Shown: in pieces, positions 1 through 8,467 of the stretch
How positions within the stretch are numbered: position 1 is the stretch's first letter
Layout of the letters: the number at the start of each line of letters is the position of its first letter
Origin: Tepidamorphaceae bacterium
GTDB taxonomy: Bacteria; Pseudomonadota; Alphaproteobacteria; Rhizobiales; JAKSCL01
NCBI GenBank assembly: GCA_028289445.1
Contig: JANQPO010000019.1
Location: 62,001-126,000 of the forward strand
Length of the DNA: 64,000 bases
Direction: 5' to 3'
Position numbers and translations under genes: made by a program
The notes under the pieces: model-generated
Databases searched by the model: none
Told to the model about the DNA's origin: nothing
The model's input: only the letters and a program-made list of their open reading frames with translations

Positions 1-119
1 TATCCCCGGCGCGACAATGTGGCAATGCGCCGGCCCGCATCGCAGGTTCTCACTGCACAATGCGGATAGACGCGTATCTCTTCCGAGTAATATTGAAAAA
101 ACAACAACAATCACATAAT

Positions 120-137
120 TTCGCATAATAATGCGAA
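120..137. promoter_or_regulatory. Inverted repeat upstream of tup operon, candidate operator
   Basis: A 7-4-7 perfect inverted repeat (TTCGCAT, AATA spacer, ATGCGAA) sits 15 bases before the tupB start. Its position fits a repressor site for the tungstate transporter. A likely binder is the HTH regulator encoded at 2477-3361, but that pairing is inference. Confidence 0.5.
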
Positions 138-152
138 CCTAGATGCACTATC

Positions 153-860
153 ATGCAGGACTTTTCCGCCGCCTTTATCGCCGCGTTCACGCTGATCGCC
201 ACCGCTGACCCGGATTTCCTCGAAATCATCGGGCTCAGCCTGCGCGTGACGCTGACGGCAGTGCTCATCGCCTGCCTGATTGGCCTGCCACTGGGCGCTG
301 CGCTGGCCGTCTTCCGGTTTCCGGGGCGGCTTGCGCTGACCATCCTCGTCAATGCCCTGATGGGTCTGCCGCCCGTGGTCGTCGGCCTGACCGTCTACAT
401 GCTCCTGTCGCGCGCCGGGCCGCTTGGCGTGCTGGAGCTTCTCTATACGCCGACGGCCATGATCATCGCGCAGACCATTCTGGTCGCGCCGATCATCGCG
501 GCACTGACACGGCAAGTCGTCGCCGATCTCAATGCAGAATACGACGAGCTTTTGCGGGCCATGGGGTCGTCACGCGCCGGCCGGGTGGCGACGCTTATTT
601 GGGACGCCCGTTATTCGCTTTTAACGGCCGCGCTCGCCGGCCTCGGGCGCGCCTTCGCCGAGGTTGGGGCGGTCCTCATCGTCGGCGGCAATATCAATCA
701 CGTTACCCGTGTCATGACGACGGCGATCGCGCTGGAAACAGCGCGGGGCGAACTCGCGCTGGCGCTCGGACTCGGTCTGGTGCTTATTCTGATTGCCATT
801 CTCATCAATTCCGCGCTGATGGGTCTGCGCGCCAGCGCCGAACGGATGGCCTATGCCTGA
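153..860 (+). CDS. tupB: Tungstate ABC transporter, permease
   Basis: This 235-aa inner-membrane protein has the binding-protein-dependent transport permease fold: hydrophobic segments throughout, and an EAA-like loop around residues 128-160 (ELLRAMGSSRAGRVATLIW) that would contact the ATPase. It would form the channel of a tungstate/molybdate-type importer. It is the first gene of a three-gene operon and overlaps the ATPase gene by 8 bases, so the two are probably translationally coupled. Substrate is assigned from the downstream binding protein, which carries the TupA-type TTSTQNSGL motif. No strong Shine-Dalgarno is seen before the ATG. The gene order B-C-A differs from the more usual A-B-C. 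Confidence 0.88.
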   Translation: MQDFSAAFIAAFTLIATADPDFLEIIGLSLRVTLTAVLIACLIGLPLGAALAVFRFPGRLALTILVNALMGLPPVVVGLTVYMLLSRAGPLGVLELLYTPTAMIIAQTILVAPIIAALTRQVVADLNAEYDELLRAMGSSRAGRVATLIWDARYSLLTAALAGLGRAFAEVGAVLIVGGNINHVTRVMTTAIALETARGELALALGLGLVLILIAILINSALMGLRASAERMAYA

Positions 861-1641
861 GGCAGCACTTGCTTTGGCGCCATCGGTGGCCCTCACAGGC
901 GACGATCGCTTCTGGCCGGTCGAGATCAACGGACTGACCTACGCCGCCGGCGGCAAGGTGCTGGTCGATGGCCTCAATTTTCGCATCGTCCAAGGTCCCG
1001 TCACGGCGATCATGGGCCCGAACGGTGCAGGAAAGAGCATCACGCTGCGGCTGATCGCCGGGTTGATCGCGCCGTCAGCCGGTACAATGTCCTATGGCGG
1101 TGCGTCCATGCCCGGTGCCAACCAGATCGCCGTCGTTTTTCAGCGCCCCGTGCTGCTGCGCCGCTCCGTCGCCGCCAATCTCGATCATGCGCTCAAGACC
1201 TATGGCGTCGATCGCGACCAGCGCCGCGACCGGGTCAAGGCGCTTCTGGCACTTGGACAGCTAGAAGATTTGGCCCGCCAACCGGCGCGGGTTCTCTCCG
1301 GCGGCGAGCAGCAGCGTTTGGCGCTTGTCCGAGCCTTGGCCGCAGAACCTTGCCTCCTACTGCTCGACGAACCGACGGCGAGCCTCGATCCCCAGGCGAC
1401 GGCTGCCATCGAAGGCCTGATCGCCCGCGCCAAGGCCGACGGCATCAAGGTCATGCTGATCACCCACGATCGCGGCCAGGCGCAGCGGGTCGCGGATGAC
1501 GTGCTGTTCATGCATGCCGGCCGCATCGTCGAGCAAACACCAACAGATCGTTTCTTCGACCGTCCCCAATCCCCGGAGGCTGCCGCCTATAACGATGGCC
1601 GCCTTCTCCTCCCAAGCAACGCTAGCAACTCAGGATCCTGA
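853..1641 (+). CDS. tupC: Tungstate ABC transporter, ATP-binding protein
   Basis: This 262-aa cytoplasmic ATPase energises the TupB channel. The Walker A motif GPNGAGKS is at residues 55-62, the signature LSGGEQQR follows in the middle of the protein, and the Walker B stretch ends in LLLLDEPTASLD. A switch histidine is seen in LITHDRG. The first 20 residues extend ahead of the ABC core and are unusual but in frame. It overlaps tupB by 8 bases and is followed one base later by tupA, giving a tight operon. Family membership is certain; the tungstate assignment rests on the neighbour TupA. Confidence 0.88.
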   Translation: MPEAALALAPSVALTGDDRFWPVEINGLTYAAGGKVLVDGLNFRIVQGPVTAIMGPNGAGKSITLRLIAGLIAPSAGTMSYGGASMPGANQIAVVFQRPVLLRRSVAANLDHALKTYGVDRDQRRDRVKALLALGQLEDLARQPARVLSGGEQQRLALVRALAAEPCLLLLDEPTASLDPQATAAIEGLIARAKADGIKVMLITHDRGQAQRVADDVLFMHAGRIVEQTPTDRFFDRPQSPEAAAYNDGRLLLPSNASNSGS

Positions 1642-1642
1642 C

Positions 1643-2467
1643 ATGGCCTTGTCCCGAACCGCCCTTGCCGGGTTTATCGTATTTGCCGTTGTGTTCGCGG
1701 CGGGTGTTCGCGCGGATGACGATTTCATCATCGTACAGTCAACGACGTCGACCCAGAACTCCGGGCTTTACGATATTCTGCTGCCGCAATTTACGGACAA
1801 GACAGGAATCGAGGTGCGGGTGGTTGCGGTCGGAACCGGCCAGGCGATCAAGAACGCCAAAAACTGCGACGGCGACGTGCTTCTCGTCCATGCGAGGGCG
1901 GCCGAGGAGGCGTTCGTGACCGAGGGCTACGGCGTTGCCCGCTACGACGTCATGTACAACGACTTCGTCATCGTCGGCCCGGCCGCCGATCCGGCAGGCG
2001 TAAAGGGAGAGGCTACGGCCGCGACAGCGCTGCGGACGATTGCGGACGCTGGTGCACCGTTTGCGTCGCGAGGCGACGATTCAGGTACCCACAAGAAGGA
2101 ACTAGCGCTGTGGACGGGGGCTGGGATCGACCCCAGCGGTGCCAGCGGCACGTGGTATCGCGAGACCGGGTCCGGCATGGGCGCGACGTTGAACGTCGCC
2201 GTCGGCATGGAGGCCTACACTATGACCGACCGGGCGACCTGGATCGCCTTTGGCAACAAAGGCGATCACGAGATCGTCGTTGAAGGCGATCCGGCGCTGT
2301 TCAACCAATACGGCGTGATTGCCGTGAACCCCGAGAAATGCCCGACGGTCAAGGCCGCGCTGGCGCAGACCTTCCTCGACTGGCTCTTGTCGCGCGACGG
2401 GCAGGACGCGATTGCCGCCTATCGACGCGATGGCGAACAGTTGTTCTATCCCAACGCCGCCGATTGA
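1643..2467 (+). CDS. tupA: Tungstate-binding periplasmic protein
   Basis: This 274-aa protein has a Sec signal peptide (about residues 1-23, ending VRADD) and then the motif TTSTQNSGL, the anion-binding signature of the TupA/WtpA family. It also shows SRGDDSGTHKKE, the second conserved oxyanion-contact loop of TupA. It would capture tungstate (possibly molybdate) in the periplasm and hand it to TupBC. The ATG at 1643 is chosen because it gives a clean signal peptide two bases after the tupC stop. The reading frame is open upstream, but that extension lies over tupC. Expected use is for tungsten or molybdenum enzymes, which are not in this window. Confidence 0.9.
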   Translation: MALSRTALAGFIVFAVVFAAGVRADDDFIIVQSTTSTQNSGLYDILLPQFTDKTGIEVRVVAVGTGQAIKNAKNCDGDVLLVHARAAEEAFVTEGYGVARYDVMYNDFVIVGPAADPAGVKGEATAATALRTIADAGAPFASRGDDSGTHKKELALWTGAGIDPSGASGTWYRETGSGMGATLNVAVGMEAYTMTDRATWIAFGNKGDHEIVVEGDPALFNQYGVIAVNPEKCPTVKAALAQTFLDWLLSRDGQDAIAAYRRDGEQLFYPNAAD

Positions 2468-2476
2468 CGAGCATCT

Positions 2477-3361
2477 CTACGCTCCATTCCAGCGCACGCG
2501 GCCATAACCGCTGACGTCATAGCCCCCAAGAGCTGTGGCCTTCGCAACGAACGCATCGCCGCGGCAAAAGCGATCGAGCGCTTGAAACGGCTGTTCGAAC
2601 CAGCTCTTGCGATCGATCAACAGGTCGAAACGCTCCATCTTCGTGGGCACGAAGGCAAGACCGTATTGCCGCGCCAGGGCATCAAGCCCCGGTGCCGCGT
2701 CGGCATGGCCATCTGCGACCGCGGCGGCCGCATCGGCCTCCGTGCGGGCGATATCGTCTGTAAAGCGCACGGAGTCGGTCACGCCGGCCGCCGAAAGCAG
2801 ATGGTTCAGCAAAATGGCGGCACCCGCGGAGTCCTGCCGTCGCACCACATGGCGGTCGGCAAGGTCGGCAGCGGAGCGAATCGATGCGGCGAGGTCTGGC
2901 CCGACGATCAGCCCCTGTTGCCGCCGTGCCCACTCAATTAGCACGACCGGCTCGTCGGCAAACCGGGCGCGCACCAGGGGAAGATTCCAATCATCCGCGT
3001 CAGGGTCGTAGACGTGAAGCCCGGTGGCCATGGCGCCAGCCGCTGCGAGGCGGTCGAGCCCGTCAAGACTGCCGTCGAAGAATGTCGCGATCTCGGACCC
3101 GGACTCGCGAATCGCCCAGTCAAGCAGCGGATCATGGCTGCCGGCGAGAATCGCCGGGCGGGCTTCGACCGCCGCCTGACTCCGACCGCCCTCCAGCCAG
3201 GCATCAAGTTCGGCCTTGGGAAAGAGCAGTTTCCCCGTCACGCGGCGGCAGGGAATGGCGCCTGCGGCAGCCATTTCGTAAATCTTGCGCTCCTTGACGC
3301 GCAGAAGGTCGGCGACTTCGCGCGTCGTCAGGAAGGAAGGGTGCGGCGTGGCGGCGTCCAT
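2477..3361 (-). CDS. HTH regulator fused to a periplasmic-binding-protein-like sensor domain
   Basis: This 294-aa protein has an N-terminal MerR/excisionase-type winged helix (residues 9-60: FLTTREVADLLRVKERKIYE, then PCRRVTGKLLFPKAELDAWL). From about residue 75 a PBP-like domain follows that resembles molybdate/tungstate binding proteins. There is no signal peptide, so the sensor domain is cytoplasmic. Such one-component fusions are typically found beside molybdate or tungstate transporters. This gene is convergent to tupBCA, ending 10 bases after tupA. I infer that it senses intracellular tungstate or molybdate and represses tup. The ligand is not proven by the sequence. Confidence 0.8.
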   Translation of the reverse strand: MDAATPHPSFLTTREVADLLRVKERKIYEMAAAGAIPCRRVTGKLLFPKAELDAWLEGGRSQAAVEARPAILAGSHDPLLDWAIRESGSEIATFFDGSLDGLDRLAAAGAMATGLHVYDPDADDWNLPLVRARFADEPVVLIEWARRQQGLIVGPDLAASIRSAADLADRHVVRRQDSAGAAILLNHLLSAAGVTDSVRFTDDIARTEADAAAAVADGHADAAPGLDALARQYGLAFVPTKMERFDLLIDRKSWFEQPFQALDRFCRGDAFVAKATALGGYDVSGYGRVRWNGA

Positions 3362-3413
3362 CGCCCAGTCCTACACCGCCCGCCATCGCGAATGAAGGGT
3401 AGCGGCGGCCGCT

Positions 3414-3620
3414 TTATCGACCGCGGTTATGGGTGCGCTGATAAAGTTCAGCGATGATGCTGCTGGCGGTCCTCTCGAACAGACCGGGGATCATGGCGTG
3501 AACGACCGCTGCCCCGGCGGCTGTGAACAGCCTTCCCGCGAACCAGGCCGCAAACGCCATGTGTTCGACATAGGTCTCATCGACCGATTTCGGGTGATTG
3601 AGAAAAAGCCGCGCGATCAT
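3414..3620 (-). CDS. DUF6356 family small protein
   Basis: This 68-aa protein reads LFLNHPKSVDETYVEHMAFA near its start, then a hydrophobic middle (AGRLFTAAGAAVVHAMIPGL) and ERTASSIIAELYQRTHNRGR at the end. This matches the DUF6356 family as I know it: a short protein with one membrane-associated hydrophobic segment. Function is unknown. It is divergent from the Lrp-type regulator gene at 3735, and the shared 114-base spacer contains Lrp-like operators. The regulator may therefore control it. Confidence 0.7.
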   Translation of the reverse strand: MIARLFLNHPKSVDETYVEHMAFAAWFAGRLFTAAGAAVVHAMIPGLFERTASSIIAELYQRTHNRGR

Positions 3621-3668
3621 GTCGCCCTCCCGCTGATCAATTCATACCGCATAGATGCACAGCAGGCT

Positions 3669-3723
3669 AAGAAATTTCTCCCAAACTTCTGCGAATTGAA
3701 TTAAAATGTGGGAAATTCTCCCA
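3669..3723. promoter_or_regulatory. Lrp/AsnC-type operator region
   Basis: A 15-bp element with inverted arms, TGGGA and TCCCA around an AT-rich centre, lies at 3709-3723. A related sequence, GAAATTTCTCCCA, lies about 40 bases upstream at 3671-3683. The 15-bp length and AT core match the general form of Lrp-family sites. The downstream copy ends 11 bases before the regulator's own start, which fits autoregulation. Confidence 0.5.
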
Positions 3724-3734
3724 GAATCAGATGC

Positions 3735-4205
3735 ATGATGAAGCTAGATGACATCGACCGGCGGCTCCTGGCGGAACTTCAACGCGATGCGAGCGGCAGC
3801 CTGGAGGCCCTCGGCGACCGTGTCGGCCTGTCACGCAATGCCTGTTGGAACCGGGTTCGTCGCCTGGAGGACGCCGGTGTCGTGACGGCGCGCGTCGCAC
3901 TTGTCGACCCAAAGGCGATCAATCTCGGTCTCACCGTTTTTATTGCGGTCAAGACGGACGAGCACGATCCGGATTGGCTAGAGACATTCGCACGCGAAGC
4001 ACGGGCGATCCCGGAGATTCAGGGCGTTTATCGCACGGCGGGCGATCTCGATTATCTCATCCGTGCAAGGGTGCCGGATGTCGCGGCCTATGACGCACTT
4101 TATCAGCGGCTTATTCGAAAAGTGCGGCTCGCCGATGTCTCGGCCAGTTTCGTCATGCAAGAGATCAAGGAAACGACGGCGCTGCCGCTTAGCTACGCGC
4201 GTTAG
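3735..4205 (+). CDS. Lrp/AsnC family transcriptional regulator
   Basis: This 156-aa regulator starts MMKLDDIDRRLLAELQRDA and continues with the AsnC HTH (LEALGDRVGLSRNACWNRVRRLEDAGVV). It then carries the RAM ligand-binding domain (VFIAVKTDEHDPDWLETFA, VYRTAGDLDYLIRARVPD). A GTG at 3708 would add nine residues but overlaps the presumed operator, so the ATG at 3735 (or 3738) is preferred. Lrp-family proteins sense amino acids and control their transport or catabolism. The target here is unknown, with the divergent DUF6356 gene and itself as candidates. Its 3' end overlaps the convergent iolC-type gene by 17 bases. Confidence 0.88.
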   Translation: MMKLDDIDRRLLAELQRDASGSLEALGDRVGLSRNACWNRVRRLEDAGVVTARVALVDPKAINLGLTVFIAVKTDEHDPDWLETFAREARAIPEIQGVYRTAGDLDYLIRARVPDVAAYDALYQRLIRKVRLADVSASFVMQEIKETTALPLSYAR

Positions 4206-6132
4206 CGATCGCCGAAACCCGTGTCTCGTCCCAGATCAGGCACAGCCGGTCGAAGCGCTCCGTCATCTCGGCGACGGCGACCTCATCGTCGATTGCTCCT
4301 GAAAACCACCGTGTTGCCGTTTCGGAGAAGATCGTTCGGCCAATAGCGAAACCCTTGACCAAAGAATGCCGCGCCGCAGCGGCGAAACTGGTCTTCAGAT
4401 GGCTTTCCGGCGCCTCAAGTCCGAGGACAACGATGCCCCGGCACCACGGATCGCCGTCCGATACGGCCTGGCACGCGCGCTCCCATCCGGTATCGTCCTG
4501 CATCGGTTCCAGTTTCCACCAATCGGGACGCACGCCGATCTCATAGAACCGACGGATGATCGCGGCGGTCGTGTCCGCGTCGCACGGCCCGACCTTGGAT
4601 GGAATGACCTCCAGCAGGAACTCTAGGTTATTGGCGCGAGCGGCAAGGGCAAGGCGAGAAACGGTCACCTCATGAGCAGATTTCATATCTTCCGCATCGT
4701 CTGGATGATAGTAGCATAACACCTTGACGACGTGATCGCGCGGCCACTCCGCCAGCGCCGCCGTCCAATCCGCGCCGATCTCCAATTCCAGCGGTCGCGA
4801 GCCCGGTTTCTCCACCGGCCGGCCGATCCATAGTCCGGTTCCTGCCGCCGCGTGGAGCGCGTCGCGGCCGAGACGCTCGTCGCACAAGATGCCGTACCCG
4901 TTGCGACCGTTGGCGACCCTCAGCGCCGCTTCAAGACACAGGCGCTTGAACGCCCCGATCCGCTTTGGGTCGGCGCTGGCGTTGCGCGCGATATCTTCCA
5001 ACTGTGCGCGATGGTCGAAAGCGAAAACGCGCATCGTCGACCAGTCGCCCAGCCGGTTGGTCGCCCAATGGACATGTTCCAGGTCGACGTCCTTGCGCAG
5101 CGCCGGCGTTTGGACACCGCGTTCGAAGAAGAACTGCAATTCCTCCCAGCTTGGATAGGCCGGGGCGCAACCATGCCGCGACACCGCGAATGCGCCGCAG
5201 GCATTGGCGTATTTCAGCGTCGTCGGCCAGGGCTCGTCGGTGAGCCAGCCCCGCAATAGACCCGACATGAACCCATCGCCAGCGCCCAGCACATTGAAGA
5301 CTTCGATCGGAAAGCCCGGACCGGTCACGCCGTCGTCGAGGTCATCCGGAATGTCGCCATCGAACATCACCGCGCCCATGGGACCGCGCTTGCATACCAG
5401 AATCGCATCGGAAACCCGGCGCACGGCGCGAAGGGCTTCGACCGTGTCGGTCGAACCGCCGGCGATGTGGAATTCTTCCTCCGTCCCGACGATCAAATCG
5501 AAGACGTGCAGGGCGCCTTGCAGTTTCTTCGTGACGGCATCGCTGGCGATAAAGCGTTCCTCGCCGGCGCCGTGGCCGGCCAAGCCCCAAAGATTGGGTC
5601 GATAATCGATGTCGAGGGCCGTTCGGGCGCCGTTCTCGCGCGCCAGCGTGAGCGCCTTGACGATCGCGGCCTCCGTGCGCGGATGGGACAAATGGGTGCC
5701 GGTCGCCGTCACGCATCCAGCGCGCGCGATGAACTGCGGGTTGATATCGTCGGGCGACAGCGCCATGTCGGCGCAGTTCTCGCGATAGAAGATCAGCGGA
5801 AACGTGTCCTCGTCGCGAATGCCCAGGATGACGAGCGCGGTTAGGCGTTCGGGGTCGGTGATGACGCCGCCAATGTCGACACCCTCCGCCGCCAATTCCT
5901 CGCGGATGAAGCGGCCCATGTGCTCGTCGCCGACTTTCGTGATCACCGCCGATTTGAGGCCGAGGCGCGCGGTTCCGACCGCCATATTGGTCGGCGAGCC
6001 GCCGACATATTTGTTGAAGGAGCGCATGTCTTCCAGGCGGCCGCCGACCTGCGCGCCATAAAGATCGACTGACGAGCGGCCGATGGTGATGACGTCGAGC
6101 CGGTCGGATGCACCTTGATGATTTGCGCTCAT
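4189..6132 (-). CDS. iolC: Bifunctional 5-dehydro-2-deoxygluconokinase / DUF2090 aldolase-like protein
   Basis: This 647-aa protein has an N-terminal PfkB sugar-kinase domain (about residues 1-330; VGGSPTNMAVGTARLG near 50 and the catalytic GAGDGF motif near 285). The C-terminal domain, about 335-640, is DUF2090, the aldolase-like partner found fused to IolC in many alphaproteobacteria. IolC phosphorylates 2-deoxy-5-keto-D-gluconate in myo-inositol breakdown, and the DUF2090 part is thought to cleave the product in place of IolJ. A GGAA-N6-TTCC operator lies 110 bases upstream, beside an RpiR regulator gene. The other iol enzymes are not in the window. Confidence 0.9.
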   Translation of the reverse strand: MSANHQGASDRLDVITIGRSSVDLYGAQVGGRLEDMRSFNKYVGGSPTNMAVGTARLGLKSAVITKVGDEHMGRFIREELAAEGVDIGGVITDPERLTALVILGIRDEDTFPLIFYRENCADMALSPDDINPQFIARAGCVTATGTHLSHPRTEAAIVKALTLARENGARTALDIDYRPNLWGLAGHGAGEERFIASDAVTKKLQGALHVFDLIVGTEEEFHIAGGSTDTVEALRAVRRVSDAILVCKRGPMGAVMFDGDIPDDLDDGVTGPGFPIEVFNVLGAGDGFMSGLLRGWLTDEPWPTTLKYANACGAFAVSRHGCAPAYPSWEELQFFFERGVQTPALRKDVDLEHVHWATNRLGDWSTMRVFAFDHRAQLEDIARNASADPKRIGAFKRLCLEAALRVANGRNGYGILCDERLGRDALHAAAGTGLWIGRPVEKPGSRPLELEIGADWTAALAEWPRDHVVKVLCYYHPDDAEDMKSAHEVTVSRLALAARANNLEFLLEVIPSKVGPCDADTTAAIIRRFYEIGVRPDWWKLEPMQDDTGWERACQAVSDGDPWCRGIVVLGLEAPESHLKTSFAAAARHSLVKGFAIGRTIFSETATRWFSGAIDDEVAVAEMTERFDRLCLIWDETRVSAIANARS

Positions 6133-6242
6133 TGGACCGGTCCTTTCTCAAACGCGGGCATCGGACCCGGCAGCCACCGGTCGGGCAACCGACACGTCCC
6201 GTCGCTCACTATATGGAACAAGCGCATCAAAAATAGCAATCT

Positions 6243-6256
6243 GGAAAATTCGTTCC
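6243..6256. promoter_or_regulatory. GGAA-N6-TTCC operator (IolR-type)
   Basis: The palindrome GGAA-AATTCG-TTCC lies between the end of the RpiR regulator gene and the start of the iolC fusion gene. GGAA-N6-TTCC is the pattern described for IolR in Sinorhizobium. It is placed to control the iolC transcript. Confidence 0.6.
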
Positions 6257-6278
6257 AAATCTTGCAAATCGACGAACG

Positions 6279-7106
6279 TCAGTGCCCGACCGCGCCGCCG
6301 ACAGCGACCGTCAACGTCATGGCCAGCGCCATTGCGCCGGCAAGCGGCCGAAATCCCTCAAAGTCGGCCTCAGTGACCTCCAATATCGCGTTGGCGTGCT
6401 CGACCAGTGGACTGAACGGACTATCGGTGATGGCGACGACGGGAACGTTGTTGCCGGCAGCGGCGGCGGCCAACTGCGCCGTCTCAGGGAGATAGGGCGT
6501 GAACGAGACGGCCAGGACGGCATCCCGCTTCGTCGCCGTTGCAATGGTTTCGGCCTCAATGCCCGCCTCCGACCCGACCAGGTGAGCGCGGATGCCGAGC
6601 TTCCCAAGCGCGTAAGCCATGTAAGAGACGACCGGGAACGAGCGTCGCCGACCGGCCAGGTAAATCGTGTCCGCAGCCGCCAGAATGCCGACGGCGCGAT
6701 CCAAGCTGTCGAGATCGATCGTGGCGCGCAGGTTCTGGATCGAGCGCTCCGACACGTCGCAGAACCCGGCGAACAAAATGCCGGCAGCGGAAGCGTCTGC
6801 CTTCGACTTCAGCGCGGCGAGCCGCGCCTCGTAGTCGGGCACACGGTCCCGGAGACGGGCCTGAAAGACGCTCTTGAAATCGCTGAAGCCGCTATACCCC
6901 AGAACCTGCGAGAACCGCACCAGTGTCGACGGTTGAACACCTGCGTTCTCGGCGACGCGAGCGGCGGTTTCAAAGGCGATGTCCTCGGGATGCTCGACGA
7001 CATAGGTCGCGACCTGGGCCAGCCGCTTCGGCAGGGTCGCGCGCCTGGCGACAATCATGCGACAGAGTTCGTCGAAGTCACGTGTCGCCAGCCGGTCCTC
7101 GCTCAC
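6279..7106 (-). CDS. MurR/RpiR family transcriptional regulator, probably inositol-responsive
   Basis: This 275-aa regulator has an N-terminal RpiR HTH (residues 10-85: LPKRLAQVATYVVEHPEDIAFETAARVAENAGVQPSTLVRF, quoted here only as the DNA-binding region with its recognition part PSTLVRFSQVLGYSGF). A C-terminal SIS phosphosugar-binding domain follows (about 125-265; AADTIYLAGRRRSFPVV, ALAVSFTPYLPET). It lies between the iolC fusion and the sugar ABC operon, in the same orientation as iolC. An IolR-type operator follows its stop codon. I infer that it represses inositol uptake and breakdown and is released by a phosphorylated intermediate. Confidence 0.85.
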   Translation of the reverse strand: MSEDRLATRDFDELCRMIVARRATLPKRLAQVATYVVEHPEDIAFETAARVAENAGVQPSTLVRFSQVLGYSGFSDFKSVFQARLRDRVPDYEARLAALKSKADASAAGILFAGFCDVSERSIQNLRATIDLDSLDRAVGILAAADTIYLAGRRRSFPVVSYMAYALGKLGIRAHLVGSEAGIEAETIATATKRDAVLAVSFTPYLPETAQLAAAAAGNNVPVVAITDSPFSPLVEHANAILEVTEADFEGFRPLAGAMALAMTLTVAVGGAVGH

Positions 7107-7395
7107 CGTATCATCCTCCCCTACCGCCGTTCGCCAGACTCAGTCGTAGATGTGTTTCGTCTATCCTTCCGCCGCCTGGTTTCGACCTTGAGCATGATAT
7201 TAGATGAAATATTCTATTTTGGAACAAAAAACTCGACACATTCTACATGATGCGCTAAGACGTCCTGGGCAGGGGCGAGAGACTACTGCCACGACGCCGG
7301 AATGAAAACTCTTGGCCGGCGTCCAGCAAACTGCAAAGATTACCACCTAACTAAAGGGTGGAACGGCGACAAACGCCATTCAAGGAGGAGCCTCA
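7107..7395. promoter_or_regulatory. Divergent promoter region between RpiR gene and sugar ABC operon
   Basis: This 289-base spacer separates the minus-strand regulator from the plus-strand ABC operon. It contains an AT-rich stretch around 7195-7240 with TTGGAAC, which resembles half of the IolR-type operator, but no complete GGAA-N6-TTCC pair. A good Shine-Dalgarno (AAGGAGGAG, 7381-7389) precedes the binding-protein start. I see no gene in it. Confidence 0.4.
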
Positions 7396-8334
7396 ATGAC
7401 ATCATACTTCACCCGTCTGCTTGCCGCTGCGGCCGTCGCACTGCCGATGGCTGTCGCCGCACAGGCGCAGGACACCAATATCATCGTCGTAAGCCACGGC
7501 CAGGCGTCTGACCCATTCTGGTCGGTCGTCAAGAATGGCGTCTCGAAAGCTGCCGAAGACTATGGTGTCAGCGTCGACTATCGCGCCCCGGAGACCTTCG
7601 ACATGGTGGCCATGGCGCAGTTGATCGACGCCGCAGTCAACCAGGAGCCGAGCGGGTTGATCGTCTCCATTCCGGATGCCGACGCGCTCGGTCCGTCGAT
7701 CCAGACCGCCGTTGCGGCCGGGATTCCGGTGATTTCCATGAACTCCGGTTCGGATGTGTCGAAGGGCCTAGGCGCCCTCCTGCATGTCGGCCAGGAAGAG
7801 TATGACGCCGGCAAGGCGGCCGGTGAGGCGCTTGCCGCTGCTGGGGGCAAGAAGGGCATCTGCGTCAACCACGAGGTTGGCAATGTCGCGCTTGACGATC
7901 GCTGCCGTGGCTTCGGCGACGGCTTCGGTGGAGCTTATGAAGTCCTACCGACGACCAATGATCCGTCAGAAATCACCGCGAAGGTGAAGGCGGCGTTGGA
8001 CTCCGACCCGGATGTCGACACCGTGTTGGCACTTGGCGCCTCGCTCAGCGGTGAGGCCGTGGTCCGCGCGCTCGATGACCTGCAGGCCTTCGACCGGATC
8101 AACACCGGCTCGTTCGACCTGTCGGCCGACTTCCTTCAGGCTGTCGCTGACGGCAAGGCGATGTTCGCGATCGACCAGCAGCAATACCTGCAGGGTTATC
8201 TGCCGGTGGCGTTCTTGGCGCTCAACGCCCAGTACGGCCTGATGCCCGGCGGCAATGTTCCGTCCGGCCCGAACCTGATCACTGCGGACAAGGCCGCACA
8301 GGTGGTCGATCTGGCGGCCAAGGGCATACGCTGA
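7396..8334 (+). CDS. Sugar ABC transporter substrate-binding protein (probably inositol)
   Basis: This 312-aa protein has a signal peptide (residues 1-24, ending VAAQAQ) and a ribose/galactose-type periplasmic binding fold (NIIVVSHGQASDPFWSVVKN; IPVISMNSGSDVSKGLGALL). It captures a sugar or cyclitol in the periplasm. The regulator and the IolC fusion next to it point to myo-inositol, but the single-cassette ATPase and the B-C-A order also match the FrcBCA fructose importer. Substrate is therefore only probable. A 10-bp stem hairpin lies just after the stop and may favour binding-protein mRNA over the downstream genes. Confidence 0.85.
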   Translation: MTSYFTRLLAAAAVALPMAVAAQAQDTNIIVVSHGQASDPFWSVVKNGVSKAAEDYGVSVDYRAPETFDMVAMAQLIDAAVNQEPSGLIVSIPDADALGPSIQTAVAAGIPVISMNSGSDVSKGLGALLHVGQEEYDAGKAAGEALAAAGGKKGICVNHEVGNVALDDRCRGFGDGFGGAYEVLPTTNDPSEITAKVKAALDSDPDVDTVLALGASLSGEAVVRALDDLQAFDRINTGSFDLSADFLQAVADGKAMFAIDQQQYLQGYLPVAFLALNAQYGLMPGGNVPSGPNLITADKAAQVVDLAAKGIR

Positions 8335-8352
8335 ACGCTCACGACACGTGCG

Positions 8353-8379
8353 CAGGGCGGTCCGGAAATGACCGCCCTG
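8353..8379 (+). terminator. Intercistronic stem-loop after the binding-protein gene
   Basis: A perfect 10-bp stem, CAGGGCGGTC with GACCGCCCTG, closes a 7-base loop 19 bases after the stop codon. No T-run follows, so it is more likely an mRNA-stabilising or attenuating hairpin than a full terminator. Confidence 0.55.
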
Positions 8380-8467
8380 CCAACCCTATAAGAACCAACG
8401 GACAGCGTACCGGCGCGTCTGGCTGAACCAGGCGCCAATGAAGCCGGGATGCACGGGGAGATGAAAC

